In this document: one piece after another, positions 38,143 through 49,809 of the stretch
Numbering within the stretch: position 1 is the stretch's first letter
Layout: the number at the start of each line of letters is the position of its first letter
From: Tanytarsus gracilentus
Taxonomy: Eukaryota; Arthropoda; Insecta; Diptera; Chironomidae
Assembly (NCBI GenBank): GCA_038502055.1
Contig: JAXRKN010000041.1
Location: 1,203,001-1,267,000, forward strand
DNA: 64,000 bases
Direction of reading: 5' to 3'
Notes under the pieces: model-generated
Database searches by the model: none
What the model saw: only the letters and a program-made list of their open reading frames with translations
What the model was told of the DNA's origin: nothing
Position numbers and translations under genes: made by a program

Positions 38143-41100
38143 TTAATTGAAATAATTACTAAGATTAACAAGAATTGATGCTAAAACAAGTGTCACGAAA
38201 TTGATGTGGAAACGATGTGCATTTCCACAAATCTCAATTTGACTTTCATTTACATGATTTGTGAAGCAATCTTTAAGGGACTTTCGTGCAGCGGGCATTG
38301 TCCTCATTATATGACAATGCATAGTTCCATTGTAATCAACCTCAACTGGTTGATTTGAAAGGATTCCCAAACCCTCAGAATCATCTTTATTACAAAGTGT
38401 TGAACCAACATATAAAACCATATTGGTGCTAGGTATCGGAATGACAATGTACGGTCGCTTGCAGTTTGACTGCATTCCATAATCGAATGCTGACTTTTCT
38501 TTTGGACGTGTTAGTTGATAAATTAAAAATGTTTTATCACATCTTTCGGGCCGAGTTCGCATAATTAAAACTTGACGGTCAAATTCTTGCTCTTTCATTT
38601 TTGATCCCGGCGAATTTTCAGTTGGATACACGTAGTCGTCATCTAGTTAAATATTTTATTTTTAATTAATCACAAAAATTTAATAACTTACTTACCGTCA
38701 TAATTTGAGTCCATTCCATAAATATTGTCAACCAATAAGCTCAAATAAAGCCAAATCATGTGCTTTGCCACGACTCTAAATAAGCTCCAGAAAAATTTGA
38801 AAGGCTGAAAATAAAAATGTCCATAAAAACCATAAAATTTGCACTAAAAAATTACCGCAGCAAGTGTTGAGGCAAGATTTGCCGAATCCTTATTGATAAA
38901 ACAAATCGCTTGATAATCATAAATTTTAACTTCTTGATAAATTTTCTCATCGATCATCTTCCTCATTGAATTTCCTCGTACTTCACCAAAGAATCGACCG
39001 ACATGCGAAATTTCTTCCTTTGGATCAGAAATCACGACATAACCGTTATCATCAAGAACAAAGCACTCAAATTCATCTGACGCGCATGTTGCACACGACG
39101 CGTCTGTACAGCTACTTGTGATATTTTTAAAAAGAGTTGCCATTTTAGTCTGTTGAAATTGGAAACCGACAACCGCAGCAGGTGCCGATGTGCCTTTATC
39201 CTTATGAAAAATTGCATGTGTCGCGGTTACAAGTGTATCGTTCTTGTTGGCGGCATCGAATGGAACAGCATAAACGAAGCTGTTCGGCTCAATGAAATGT
39301 TGCTCAACCGCTCGCTTATACCACGTCTCGTCGATTGCCCTCTTATTTGTTTCACTAAACTCATTTCTTAAAGAGAAAAAAAAAGATTTAAAGTCTTAGG
39401 TTACAAAAAAGTAAGTTAACTCCATGGGCAGACATTTAAACTTTGTAATTTTTTATAATAATTCAAAATTACAATCAAAAAAAACTTACTCAGGCCTAAT
39501 TTCATCATTTATAGTATTATAATCTTGCCATCTCAATAATCCACTATGCGTCGCTAAAAATGAGACACTCACACCGAATCGCTGTTTGAACTCGTTCCTG
39601 ACGAGAGAAAATGTTGAAAAAAATTATCTCGAGGCACTCGCATGTTTAAAAAGAGATTTAATCCGCAATTATTAATTTTCATAATGCTTAGAGCTGAGAT
39701 TAAAATTGACCCGGCGTAAAAGTGCAATTTTACCTTGGCAATTTACCAATTAAGAGTGCTATTGGTCTAATTGAGGTAAAAGGTATATAAAAAAATTAAC
39801 TAAATCGTGTGTTAAAAAATCCTTCGAGGTGATCAAAAGGTGCATTTGGTTTAAATGTTATTAGGTAATTTAAAAAATATTAAAATATTATAAAATTTAA
39901 AATATTCTCATATTTTAAAGACACAATTAAAATAATTTACAAGATTAATAATAAAATTAACAAGAGAATATTTTTTTATGTTTTAAATTACTACAATTTT
40001 ATATTTAAATTTTTTTACGACACTTACCCTTCATTAACTCCAGTACTGGCGTTGCGAGAAAACCATTCAGTCATTTTCGCATCGTAAACTAGAGACTGCA
40101 TTAAATTTCTATCGCAATAATATGAATCTTTGTCTGGGTGACGTTCCGGCGTGCTGTTAGCTGTTTCAATAAAATTTTATTTAATTTAAAATCGTTCTGA
40201 GGAGAATTTTTATATTACTTTGACTTCCTCCACTCATTTTAGCATGCGACTGCTCGGGTGGCGGTGGACTTCTATTCAACGGCCAATGCCATCTTGGTTG
40301 TCGCATTCTTTCTAAGAAATAAGTAAGCTCAGCTTCAGGTGACAAAAATGTCTCATTACTGTGCTTGCAATAAAGCCTAAAAAATTAAATTTTCATATTT
40401 TCATATTCATTTATTTTTTCTCTCTCTCACCAGTCAGGATGAATTTTCCAGTTTGAGCCGTTGAAAAAGTTGAGTACATTTGTACCCTTTAAAGTTTCAC
40501 GATGAATTTCATCGTCACCAGGGGTCTGCAAACGATATTTGCCATACTGGGTGGGAATTGACAGCACCAAAGTAAATGGCGTCTCATCAAGTCCCGTAAA
40601 GTACAAATCACGAGTTTGTCGTGATACTCTTTTCTGAAAGTTTCCAAAAAAATTTAATGAACATATAAATGTTTTTTTAGTAAAAAATAAAATTCTTACC
40701 ATTTTGTCCAAATGAAACTTCTGATTGAGACTCTTAAAGCCGGTTGATTGATTGATAACCTTCTCGCGTATCTGTAAACAAAATAAAGCAACCGTATTGA
40801 ATTAATTAAGATCATTATCACGTGTTATTGCGTATATATACATGTAGAGCCACTGAACTAGAAAATATGCTGACGGAATCTGACGTCAACCACATTAAAT
40901 TCCGCTATAATGCCATTTTAGGGCTCTCGAAAATGTCTCACTTAAATGTCAATCTTTGAATTTAATTTTTATGCGGAGATGAAGTCAATAATATTTAGAC
41001 GGGCAATAGAATTTTTTATGACCTAGCAGGAAGTGTTTACAAGTTTTTCGGTTGACACCTACTGACGGCGGTAAGGTGTAACGACCTTCATAAAAAAATA

Positions 41101-44100
41101 TTGCCAATTACGCACAAGGAAGTGTGACTTGCACTACAAGAAATGGTTCAACTCACCTCAACTAATAGCGGATCGTAATCCCTTGGCTCTCGATCATCAT
41201 CGACAAACTCAACATCAACGAAATCAACAGAATTATACGCCGGCTTCAAAATATCTTTGTAGAACTGTTAATTAAATGGATTAAAAAAATTAATCAATGT
41301 GACTGTCATAAATTTAAATTAACTGATGAATTTTTTGGGGAAATGTATCTTAATTTTTCAAAAATTATTAAGAATTTTAAGTATCACATTTCCTCCAAAA
41401 TATCCCCTCATTTAAGCTCACCACCGGACGAAAATCAGGATGTATCAAAATTAATCCGTTATTATCGACAATGAACGCATATGCGCCAACGCCCAACTTT
41501 GAAATTAAGAAGATGTAATTATTCATAAGCGTGTGCGACCAGATTCTTAATTGTCACTCACCAAAAATGGCTGCATTAACTCTTTAATGTCAACTATCGG
41601 AATGTCAGTTCCAGCGACTCCGAGAAGATTTGCAATGCGAGTCTTTAATAATAAAATGAGAATGACATCGGAGATTAATTGCATGCATTAACATGAGATG
41701 TGCATGAATTCTCTAGGTTAAAAGTTGTTTCGCTAGCAAAGTAATTCAATGACTATTATGTAAAAAATTGTAATGTGATATATTCGCTACATGATTGTTA
41801 CATTAGAGTGTGAAGATGTTCTCTGTTCTATAATCGAGGTAAAATATATTGTTGCTACTGTCTTGCTTCGAATTTTGACGTTAGATTTTTTCTATTTTCT
41901 ACATTTTTGACTAAATTTACTTAAATATTTATGCAGTATGTCTAGCCTAATTTTTTTAAAAAAATTATTAAAATTTCGTTTTTTAAAAACATCGTCGTGA
42001 TCCTTCCTGGCTATAAACTACATTTTATTCATTACCACGTTTGCTGTACTACTTAAAATTCCTAGAAAATTACTGAGTTATTCCAATCATGTCATCTATA
42101 ATTATATTTTTTCATTGTGTATTCTAGCACTCATTTTAATGCCACACTCCTCGCTAATAGTAAAAACTTATTTCTGCAAAATCTAAATGGATGACGATTT
42201 ATTGAAAAAATGCGACGGTACGATACCTCTCTTGTAACGGTAACCCAATAAGCTTCATTTATCAAAAATTCTTCAGTTATATTCTGTTAAGATTTGAATT
42301 AATTAATCTCGATGAAATTTAATTTATTACTTTCCAATGACTTGAGATGGAGAGAGAAAATAAATTTTGTCCTTAATTAAGTTTCATACTTACCGCATTG
42401 TCACGTTTATCGTACACGGGAATCGAGACGGTCGTCATGAAATTAAATTTCTTGGTTAATTCTGACTCATCGGTCTCGATAATTTCATAAGCGAGTGTCG
42501 ATGGATCATCCGGAAGGGTATGAATGTTTTTATCCTTTCGATATGCCATAAAACGATCTCGTTGACTCGCTCGTTCCCGAACTTCCCATTCGTAATCAGT
42601 AAATTGTGGATCCTTAAATAATTTCGAATGAAAACATTAAAAATTGAATAGTTAAAAAATACTCACGATGACATCAGCATACACCTGCGACCATAGGATG
42701 GGATGATGTGTTCGATTGAGAACTAATGGTCGAGCCATAACGGGGATATATTCTAACACTTGTTCCCTAACCTCCGCATGTGTACTCAAATGCGTGTAAA
42801 AACCTCGATTTTCACATGCCATATTTTTTATGTTCGTCACATCTGGTACCTCGCGGCCAATTAAATATGTAAAGACACGTACGGGAATGTTCGGTTTGTC
42901 CCTCCAATTGTAAACCTCAAAAATTTCATCGACAGTTATCGGTAATCCATCTGAAATTAGCATAATTGCTTGATTGCAATTTGCACCGCCATGCGTGTCA
43001 CGAAAGTCATTGAGAGCGTCGAACGCTTTTGTCATTGCGGCCGAGAAGTTTGCAAGCTCATTTGTCTCGATTTTATTAAGCTTCTCTTTAATTACGCGGA
43101 CATTAGCACTATTGGCCTGCACAAGTTGATCACCAAAGCACGTAATGAGATCATCAATCTCATGTGAAAAGGTAAAAATATTCACAAAATCATTGGCGGT
43201 GAGTGTATCAAGAATGTTCTCGGCAATGTGACGTGCAATGTCCTTCTTTTGACCCGTCATCGAACCTGAATTATCGATTAGAATTACAACATCTTTCGGA
43301 CTATTTGCCGCCTCTATGTACCAATGACGTATACGGCAGTCATATAAATCAACCGGATCAATCCACTTCCATTTCGTGGCTGGAAATTGTCGCAAAAATC
43401 CCGTTGAACTACAAAAATATTGCCAATAAAGTGACGGATCACGTTTGTAGTTATTATCGAAAATATCGTCAAGCATCGTTGACCATTTAATCGCCTTTAT
43501 AACATTCTTTGCTCGATCATAGACATTCGCAGGGACATGAACGGAGCTGAGTGATAAATTTATGTAGTCATTAAATTTTTCACTCTCCGCTAAGAACATC
43601 ACAGGTTTTGAATTTTCATGTTTATTCGAGTCTTCACCGTCATTCATTGGTGGCGCATCCGTGGATGCTACTTCACTGGGTTCAATCAGAGATATGAACT
43701 CTTTAGAGTTGTAATAGGTGAAATTGCGTTCAACGACTTCATCATTGCTCGCTGAAATGGAGCCAATCTCTTGTGCTGCGTCTACGATCCGCTTGATTGC
43801 ACTAATTTTGGCATTCATCATTTTCTTAATGTCCTTAGCAATCTCTTCAGCAATGGCATTGCCAGAGCGAGGAACAATTTGAGCTTTTTGAAAACTAGAA
43901 ACGACATCCTTCTTGCGGGTAATAAATTCACCTAAAAAATTAAAAATTGTTTCAACTTCCAGGAAATTTACAATTGGATTTATTTTAAATTTTCACATAC
44001 CTAAACTATACAATTCCACTCCAAACTTTTCAGCCCACTGCTTTGCACTGCAAAATTTTAAAATCATTACAAATTAACTCAAATTAACAAGCTAGTTGCA

Positions 44101-44201
44101 ATTTACGTGGAATAACGAATAATTTTTGACTCATCTGCACAAATAAATGTCGATTGGATGAGATAAAACAGAAAAAGTGAAATAAAATTTATCTTGCACA
44201 T
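38143..44201 (-). CDS. Voltage-gated calcium channel alpha2-delta subunit
   Basis: An extracellular, GPI- or membrane-anchored subunit that raises surface density of Cav channels, acting at synapses in flies. Fifteen minus-strand exons: 44201-44107, 44047-44001, 43931-42667, 42612-42394, 41642-41562, 41496-41422, 41264-41157, 40771-40700, 40633-40431, 40376-40219, 40160-40028, 39597-39490, 39366-38856, 38804-38696 and 38642-38143. They join without a stop into 1227 aa, slightly longer than vertebrate members. Exon 1 encodes a signal peptide (MCKINFISLFLFYLIQ, ending CADES). A VWA_N region is followed near residue 265 by the VWA domain with a perfect MIDAS, DNSGSMTG, and by FTYLIGREV. Cache-type domain follows (LLGVAGTDIPI, YAFIVDNNGLILIHPDFRP), then the VGCC_alpha2 region with CFVLDDNGYVVISDP and YDYQAICFIN. 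The C-terminus is hydrophobic (FVTLVLASILVNLSNYF), as expected for GPI anchoring. CACNA2D/straightjacket-type; which fly paralogue it matches is undecided. Confidence 0.95.
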
Positions 44202-45308
44202 TTTGGCCACTAAATTTTATGTTATTGACGTTCCTTTGATATTCGACTGTTCATAATTATAAAAATTATTTAGAATTTATTAAGCTAAACTCGATAAAAT
44301 TAATAAATTTTAAGAGAGTATGTGAAAATTTTCACTGCTGAAAAATCGATGATTTTCTTGACATGTGCGGTGAAGTTTTTGGAGAAAGCGCATGTCAAAC
44401 AAAAGATCCAAAAGCACATGGAGCTGTTGAATGTCATGCTTTAAAGCACGTGAAGAATGCAACAGCTGATAAACTTGTTGCTTTTCAATGTGCTTTTAAG
44501 CGTGGCCGGAAAATTTAAGGACATGCGTGTTGAGGTTTATTTACAATCAGCAAAAGCTAACCGCCGACAAAGCTCAAATTACCTCGTTCATTTTCTCGAA
44601 GAGATGGAAGATGTTATTGATCATCTTAAATATATTGGAATTAAAAATCTCACAAAAATTTCAATTCACTTTTCAGTACAAATATTTTTGTCTTTTTTAT
44701 TTACTTTGTACTCTTCAGGACGCAAACAAACAAGGAAATAGCGACAAGTCTGACTTTACTCAAAGTCCTTATTTAAAATTGATTCTTCTTACTTAAAGTC
44801 GCAAAGATTCTATTCTGATGGTGCCCGGGTATAGCTTTAAAAAAAACATTAAGGGCTTCCTGTGGTTTTATGTAACCGAAATTTATCAAAATTTCACCTC
44901 TTCTTTAAGAAATTTCTAATAAATCTCAAAGCGTTCAACTAATTTATGAGGTGCGCTTCTGTTTCATATCAATTTAACTGAATCTACAATAAATTTACAG
45001 TGTTACTTACAACCGATAGTTGTATGTTTAAAAAAATTAAATCTCATTTAATATTCGCAACTGCAACTTGCTCTCATACCTAAAACCGCCTCGTAAATGA
45101 AAAGGTAGATAGCTAACTATTTAAATTTTAAATTATCCTTCACTCTTAGCCCAGACATTAAATGAATGGTTTCCCAGAAGACACCACGTGGAGGTGGTGA
45201 AGGTTTAGAATTCCGCTTTTTATAGTGACATTTTTCACTCTTCCAAATAAATACTTAGATATTATAAGGGAAATTTTGATTCTTCGACTTAATGTTCCTG
45301 GAAGCTTT
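44202..45308. other. Intergenic DNA with a possible broken gene
   Basis: Upstream flank of the alpha2-delta gene. A protein-like frame on the plus strand (44363-44518: MCGEVFGESAC, ECHALKHVKNATADKL) ends at a stop. A second protein-like frame (KFKDMRVEVYLQ, NYLVHFLEEMEDVIDHLKYI) follows at once in another phase up to about 44680. That pattern fits a frameshifted relic or an unsolved exon pair. No homologue recognised. Confidence 0.3.
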
Positions 45309-45899
45309 TTAATGATGCATCGCCATGATTTTGATTATTTTACGAATTTCCTCATTTTCGACAAAGCAGGAATGTCTAGATCTCTCAACGTGGCACACAA
45401 TCGAGGCAGCAGTTTCAATATCCTCTGCATTGAAATCTTTAAACAAAGCACGATCAAACCGACTTAATAAGCTTTGATTGTCTGTAGCATTTCGGTCGAA
45501 ATTAACTGCTGATGGACTTGGTGGACTATAGGAAATTTCACCATTTTCATTTCGCTGAAAATCTTCAGGCATTATTCTGATATTAAAAGCAACAGTGCTA
45601 AAATATCCTGAAGGAGTCGTGGCATGGCCTTTTTTGAGTACATTTACATAAGCCTGCGATTTCGGCAAAGAATCGTAGCCGTCCCCTTTCAGAGAATTTC
45701 TCAAGCTATAGTGAGCGGCAAGAGAAAAATCAAGTACTTTGAAAGGAACATCTGTTTTACGGAATTTAGCTACTGCGAAATCTAGCAAGCAGACAAAATT
45801 CTTAGCAAAAGAAGATGGAGCTGAATGCAGATGCAAAAATTCAATTTGCCTAAATAGTGCTGCAGCTTCTTCAAATACTGTACAAACTTCATTGATCAT
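45309..45899 (-). CDS. Orphan protein, 196 aa
   Basis: Not recognised. One open frame without introns from MINEVCTVFEEAAALF to a C-terminus rich in Ile, Lys and His (KIIKIMAMHH). It is mostly helical in appearance, with an acidic and Ser/Pro/Asn-rich stretch (ISYSPPSPSAVNFDRNATD) past the middle. The frame is open about 50 nt further upstream, reaching a possible 3' splice site near 45960, so a 5' exon may exist. A probable non-coding exon with a GTGAGT donor lies near 46078. Composition differs from spurious AT frames nearby, which is the main reason to call it. Confidence 0.55.
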   Translation of the reverse strand: MINEVCTVFEEAAALFRQIEFLHLHSAPSSFAKNFVCLLDFAVAKFRKTDVPFKVLDFSLAAHYSLRNSLKGDGYDSLPKSQAYVNVLKKGHATTPSGYFSTVAFNIRIMPEDFQRNENGEISYSPPSPSAVNFDRNATDNQSLLSRFDRALFKDFNAEDIETAASIVCHVERSRHSCFVENEEIRKIIKIMAMHH

Positions 45900-46306
45900 G
45901 TGCCTATTTAAGCAGTCTGCTACTTCCCGAATGTGAAAGAAAGCTTGGCTGAGAAATGCTGATCAAAAATTAAAATGGCATCTTTGATTGCATCGAAGTT
46001 CCTGGCTGAAAGAAAATTTTCTAAATTTTCTTTTAATTATAAATTTTCACTTTAATTGATCGCTCAAAAATGACTCACCGATTTAAAAATGTAGACAACG
46101 ATTAAAAAAACAAAGGCAGCTCAATTTGATGATGATGATGTTCGCCTCGTGTCTTCCACGCTCTCTGCGACTTCCTGAAATTGTAGATGAGGAGACGAAG
46201 ATCTGAAGCTTTCCAAAATCTTTTATTGAGACGCTCTATTGTAAAAAATTTAATTCCTGAATGGACAAAGAACTTTCACTTAAAAATTAAATTTTACATT
46301 TTTCTT

Positions 46307-46558
46307 TTAATAATTACGTTGGTGCCGTAGTTTTTTATGTCCTTCCTCGGTGACTGATGGATAGTAAAAGAAAGAATCGTGAGGTTCTTCTTTTACATGT
46401 GAGGGGTTCCTACGTCTCCTACTGGAGCAAATTGAATTGCAAGCACAGCTGGTGTTTGCATCTCGTGAGAGGATGACATTCAATTTGAGACCAAACGTTA
46501 CACAATTATTTTTGATTTTCTTAATTTTTATTTCAGTTTTATAATCTTTCAGTTTAAC
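46307..46558 (-). other. Protein-like open frame without ATG, possible orphan exon
   Basis: A minus-strand frame of about 84 codons has no ATG but protein-like composition: CVTFGLKLNVILSRD, CACNSICSSRRRRNPSHV, KEEPHDSFFYYPSVTEEGH, then a stop at 46307-46309. It could be a terminal exon of the 270-aa gene upstream or of the 196-aa gene, or a relic. No confident splice partner was found. Confidence 0.3.
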
Positions 46559-46746
46559 TTAGCATATATACATATATTTTTTTTAGCATAATATTTTTGG
46601 TTTTTTTTAATTCAACATAATTTTCTTTTTTAATTCAATATATTTATTTTTGCTTAGCAGCTTTTAGCTGACACTGGCATTAAGATGACCTGATTGCGGA
46701 ACATATGAGAGCGAGCAGGCACGCTCGTACAAATTATCTCCATTCA

Positions 46747-47625
46747 TCAAAATGTCATCGAGAGTTTCAGAGTACCAATGTGTGGGCTGCTGAATTTGAG
46801 CACGAATAACTGCCGCCATTGACATCGCAAAGCATTGACTTCCTCCATCTGGAAATATTTCTTCGCTGCTTGATGGAAGGAGCCTTGTATTACTTTTAAG
46901 GCCACGTTTTCATCACTGGAATTTTCTACAGTGGCAAGATTTTCAACACTAATGTTGGAAAGATCAACAACATTAGCGGAAAATTTATCTTTCATGGTGG
47001 AACGATCAACACGATGAGCATCACTGGATTTTGCATCTACAGTGGCAAGATTTTCAACACTTACTTGATTCAACTTTTTGATGACTTCTTCATCATGGCA
47101 AAATTTTTTGAGGAGTTTTACAGCAGTCTCATCCCGGATCTTCATGATGAGAGAATGGTTTGGTTCCTTGTGGCACAAGTCACAGACACATTCCCATTCA
47201 TCATAGTTTTCTGAAATAAGAGAGAACAAAAATAAATTAAATAAATTGTTAGAGAAGATAGAGAATTTTAACTTACCCTTGGAACTTACCCTTACATTGG
47301 AGATGAGACTGAAGGTCCACCTGTTCAGTGTTGCCATGAAGTCAGAAGTCATCAGTTGTTCAATTTCAGTGATTGCCTTTTGAGTGATTGCCGAGAAAAA
47401 ATTAGCGATGATTAATTTATTTTCTTCTCTCGAAAATATTGTGCTGATATTTTCGAAAGATTTCTTTTGCACTTTCTTCTTAATCACTTTATCACTTTTC
47501 TCCTTAGCACTTAGCAAGTGACTATTGGCACAAAGGAATTTTTTAAGAGGCCACAAAAGAATTTTCAAGTGATTCGATTTAATCAACATCACTTCAAAAT
47601 CACTTGAATTCACTTTTTGAGCCAT
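46747..47625 (-). CDS. Orphan two-exon protein, 270 aa
   Basis: Not recognised. Exon 1 (47625-47277) ends in phase 1 at AAG-G before GTAAGT; exon 2 (47210-46747) starts after TTTCAG and keeps the frame. The start chosen is MAQKVNSSDFEV; an in-frame extension upstream has only a GTG and a repetitive Lys/Val/Glu reading, so it is probably leader. Features: Lys-rich N-terminal third, a compact Cys/His group at the splice (ECVCDLCHKE, later KKFCHDEE) that could bind a metal, and two copies of the phrase VENLATV about 40 residues apart. Its start faces the 213-aa orphan gene, so the two may share a promoter. Confidence 0.6.
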   Translation of the reverse strand: MAQKVNSSDFEVMLIKSNHLKILLWPLKKFLCANSHLLSAKEKSDKVIKKKVQKKSFENISTIFSREENKLIIANFFSAITQKAITEIEQLMTSDFMATLNRWTFSLISNVRVSSKGKLKFSIFSNNLFNLFLFSLISENYDEWECVCDLCHKEPNHSLIMKIRDETAVKLLKKFCHDEEVIKKLNQVSVENLATVDAKSSDAHRVDRSTMKDKFSANVVDLSNISVENLATVENSSDENVALKVIQGSFHQAAKKYFQMEEVNALRCQWRQLFVLKFSSPHIGTLKLSMTF

Positions 47626-47867
47626 TTCTTCCTTCACTTTCACTTCCTTCACTTTCACTTTCTTCACTTGTGCACTTTAAGATATTAATTAACTTCACTA
47701 ATTGCCTTACGAGCCTTGTTAAATTAAATTAATATTTTTTGATGTTGTTTGTTGTGTTGTTTGTTGCGAAAAGAACAAGAAGAAGAACTATTTTGGTTAT
47801 TTTGGTTACCCGGTAAAAAGCCGATTTTATATCTTGTGCAAAATAAATTTAATTATAGCTTTAATAT

Positions 47868-47927
47868 TTTTTTTGTATTTTGCTTTGGGTTCTGTTGTTG
47901 ATGATCATAAAGCAAAATACAAAAAAA
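47868..47927. repeat. 19-bp perfect hairpin between divergent orphan genes
   Basis: Arms 47868-47886 and 47909-47927 are exact reverse complements (GTATTTTGCTTT core) around a 22-nt loop. It lies in the intergenic space between two head-to-head orphan genes. Confidence 0.85.
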
Positions 47928-48137
47928 GTCAATGTTGGTTAAGATAATTAAAAAATAATGTTTTACTTTGCTTTTCGTTTAACGGTCGTTTTTTTTTCAA
48001 ATTGGTTCAACTTCAACAAGTATCCAAAGATTCAAGTTGAACAAGTTATTAAAAACTTAAGAAGCATCAAAAGGAAAAAGGTGAGTAAATTTTCGCTCCG
48101 TAAAAATAATTAATTTAAAGCATTTAATTTACAGAAA

Positions 48138-49471
48138 ATGGAACATGCGCAAATCCCACCGTTGCCGCCGGCAGCTCCACGTGCACAAGTGGTCATTTTG
48201 CCGGACGAAGCTTTTGGCCAAGTTACAGGTGGTCTCATTGAGGGACTCGAGGGACAAGTCATCCAGACCGCCCTCAAAGAGGCTATTGGGAAGTGTGAAA
48301 TAATTTAAAATTATTCGAATTATCAAAATTAGTATTAAGTTGAATTATAAAACTAACGATAAAATTCGAACTGAGCAAAAGTGCTGAATGTAAAAGAGGA
48401 AGATTTAGAGTTAAAACAAGAAGTACAAGATAAAAGAGAAATAGGTTTTTTTTTTGAATTGAGACGTCGTAAGATAATGACGTGATAAGAAAATTGTAAC
48501 AAAAAGTCACAGCTAGAATACAAAAAGAAGTAAGAAAGAAATATTATAATTAATTAACATCTTAAAATAAGAATTAAAAACTATACAGATTAAAAGGCCA
48601 GCAAATACTGTAAAAACACGCAACAAAGAAAATAGAAGAGATCTAGAATTAAAAGTTTCACAACACCACGTGTTCTTCATTTTCTTTCATATAAGGTCTT
48701 CAACAATTTCGACTATTCAAACGGTGAGTGACTTAAAACATTTAACACTCGATTCAAAAAGCTCCACATAAATTTAAAAAGTTAAATTTATGTCACAGGA
48801 AGCGAGTCTCTTTGAGACAACGGCGGCTAAGAGAGCAGCTTACTTAGCCTGGAAGAAGTTCGCGGTGTACGTAAGTTAAAATCAAAACTGAACTGGATGT
48901 TCATAACCTCTAAATAACATCCAGTTCAGTTTTGATTCTCATAAATTTATTTATCGTTTCAGCGAATCCGGCCAGGAGGCTATAGAATTTTCAACTTGTG
49001 GGACGCAATGGAGCGATGGAGCAAAGAATATGAGGTAAGTTGAAAATTCTATAGCCTCCTGGCCGGATTCGCTGAAACGATAAATTCATTCATTTCTCAG
49101 GCAACGCCACCGCCGCCGCCACCCCCGGCCAGAGGAAACGGCAACAACGGCCGAAAGCGCCAGCGAGCTGGTAACTACCAAATTTTTCATCCGATTCAAC
49201 GAGCTTTGATAGAACTTTAAGATCAGTTCACTTCCGTTCGAAAATTAACGACTTCTTAAGCCTTGCTCCTGCTTATAAAGTACCTGTAAGAAAAATATAT
49301 ATCGCTGGCAATAATATTACATGGGGATGTCGTGAGCGTTGTGTTCAATTTATGAAAGATATCGTTGAATCAAGGATAAGAGGAGCACTTTGTTCAAGAT
49401 ACAATTTTTATGAAGTCACCAAAGGCCCTCGACCACCAACAAGAGAGATGGAAATTGTCACATCTGTATGA
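48138..49471 (+). CDS. Orphan six-exon protein with proline tract, 213 aa
   Basis: Not recognised. Coding exons: 48138-48292, 48696-48723, 48799-48870, 48963-49034, 49101-49170 and 49227-49471. All phases agree and the last exon ends in a stop. An upstream leader exon ends at 48080 with GTGAGT. The first donor (GGGAA then GTGTGA) is weak, so the exon 1-2 junction is the least certain. Order: proline/alanine-rich start MEHAQIPPLPPAAPRAQ, the segment LPDEAFGQVTGGLIEGLEGQ, AYLAWKKFAVY, GGYRIFNLWDAMERWSKEYE, a seven-proline tract, a basic Arg/Lys stretch (GRKRQRA), then NDFLSLAPAYKVPVRKIYIA and WGCRERCVQFMKDIVESRIR. Exons 3 and 4 are both exactly 72 nt, so each can be skipped in frame. Coding GC is higher than in surrounding DNA. 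Confidence 0.65.
48880..48937. repeat. 22-bp perfect hairpin inside an intron
   Basis: Arms 48880-48901 and 48916-48937 are exact reverse complements with a 14-nt loop, within the 92-bp intron 48871-48962 of the orphan gene. Confidence 0.92.
48949..49085. repeat. 49-bp perfect inverted repeat across an exon and its flanking introns
   Basis: Left arm 48949-48997 covers the end of one intron, its AG acceptor and the first 35 nt of the next exon. Right arm 49037-49085 is its exact reverse complement and begins right after the GT of the following donor. The loop is 39 nt and includes the rest of the exon and the donor GT. Confidence 0.95.
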
Positions 49472-49809
49472 TAAAAAAAATAGCTTAATTTTTTCCAAGT
49501 CTTCAGTCCTAAATAAAAATTCAGTTTACACCTGAGTTTACATAAAAATGGCCTTAGAATCTCAAAGTTGAAAGGAAATTCTGGATGTTTAGGTATTAAT
49601 GGATAGCTAATCAAGAAAGCTACTCGTTGGTTACTCACTTCAAGAGGTGACCAAGCTTGAATCACCATCTAACAGTGGAAAATATTAAAATTCACCTGTA
49701 AAAAAACTTATTTTCTGGTTTTGGCTTAGTTTAAAAAGACAAGGGGGTTACATGAAATATTTGCGATAAAATTAATAAATAAACACAATTTTGAAAATCA
49801 TCCAAATTT
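49472..49809. other. Intergenic DNA between convergent orphan genes
   Basis: Holds the 3' ends of the 213-aa gene (plus) and the 95-aa gene (minus). A minus-strand frame at 49408-49668 overlaps the last exon of the plus-strand gene and is not supported. Confidence 0.45.

Noticed and set aside
49408..49668. Minus-strand 86-aa frame overlapping the end of the 213-aa gene
   Set aside because: Antisense to a supported exon, no splice support, composition fits a shadow frame.
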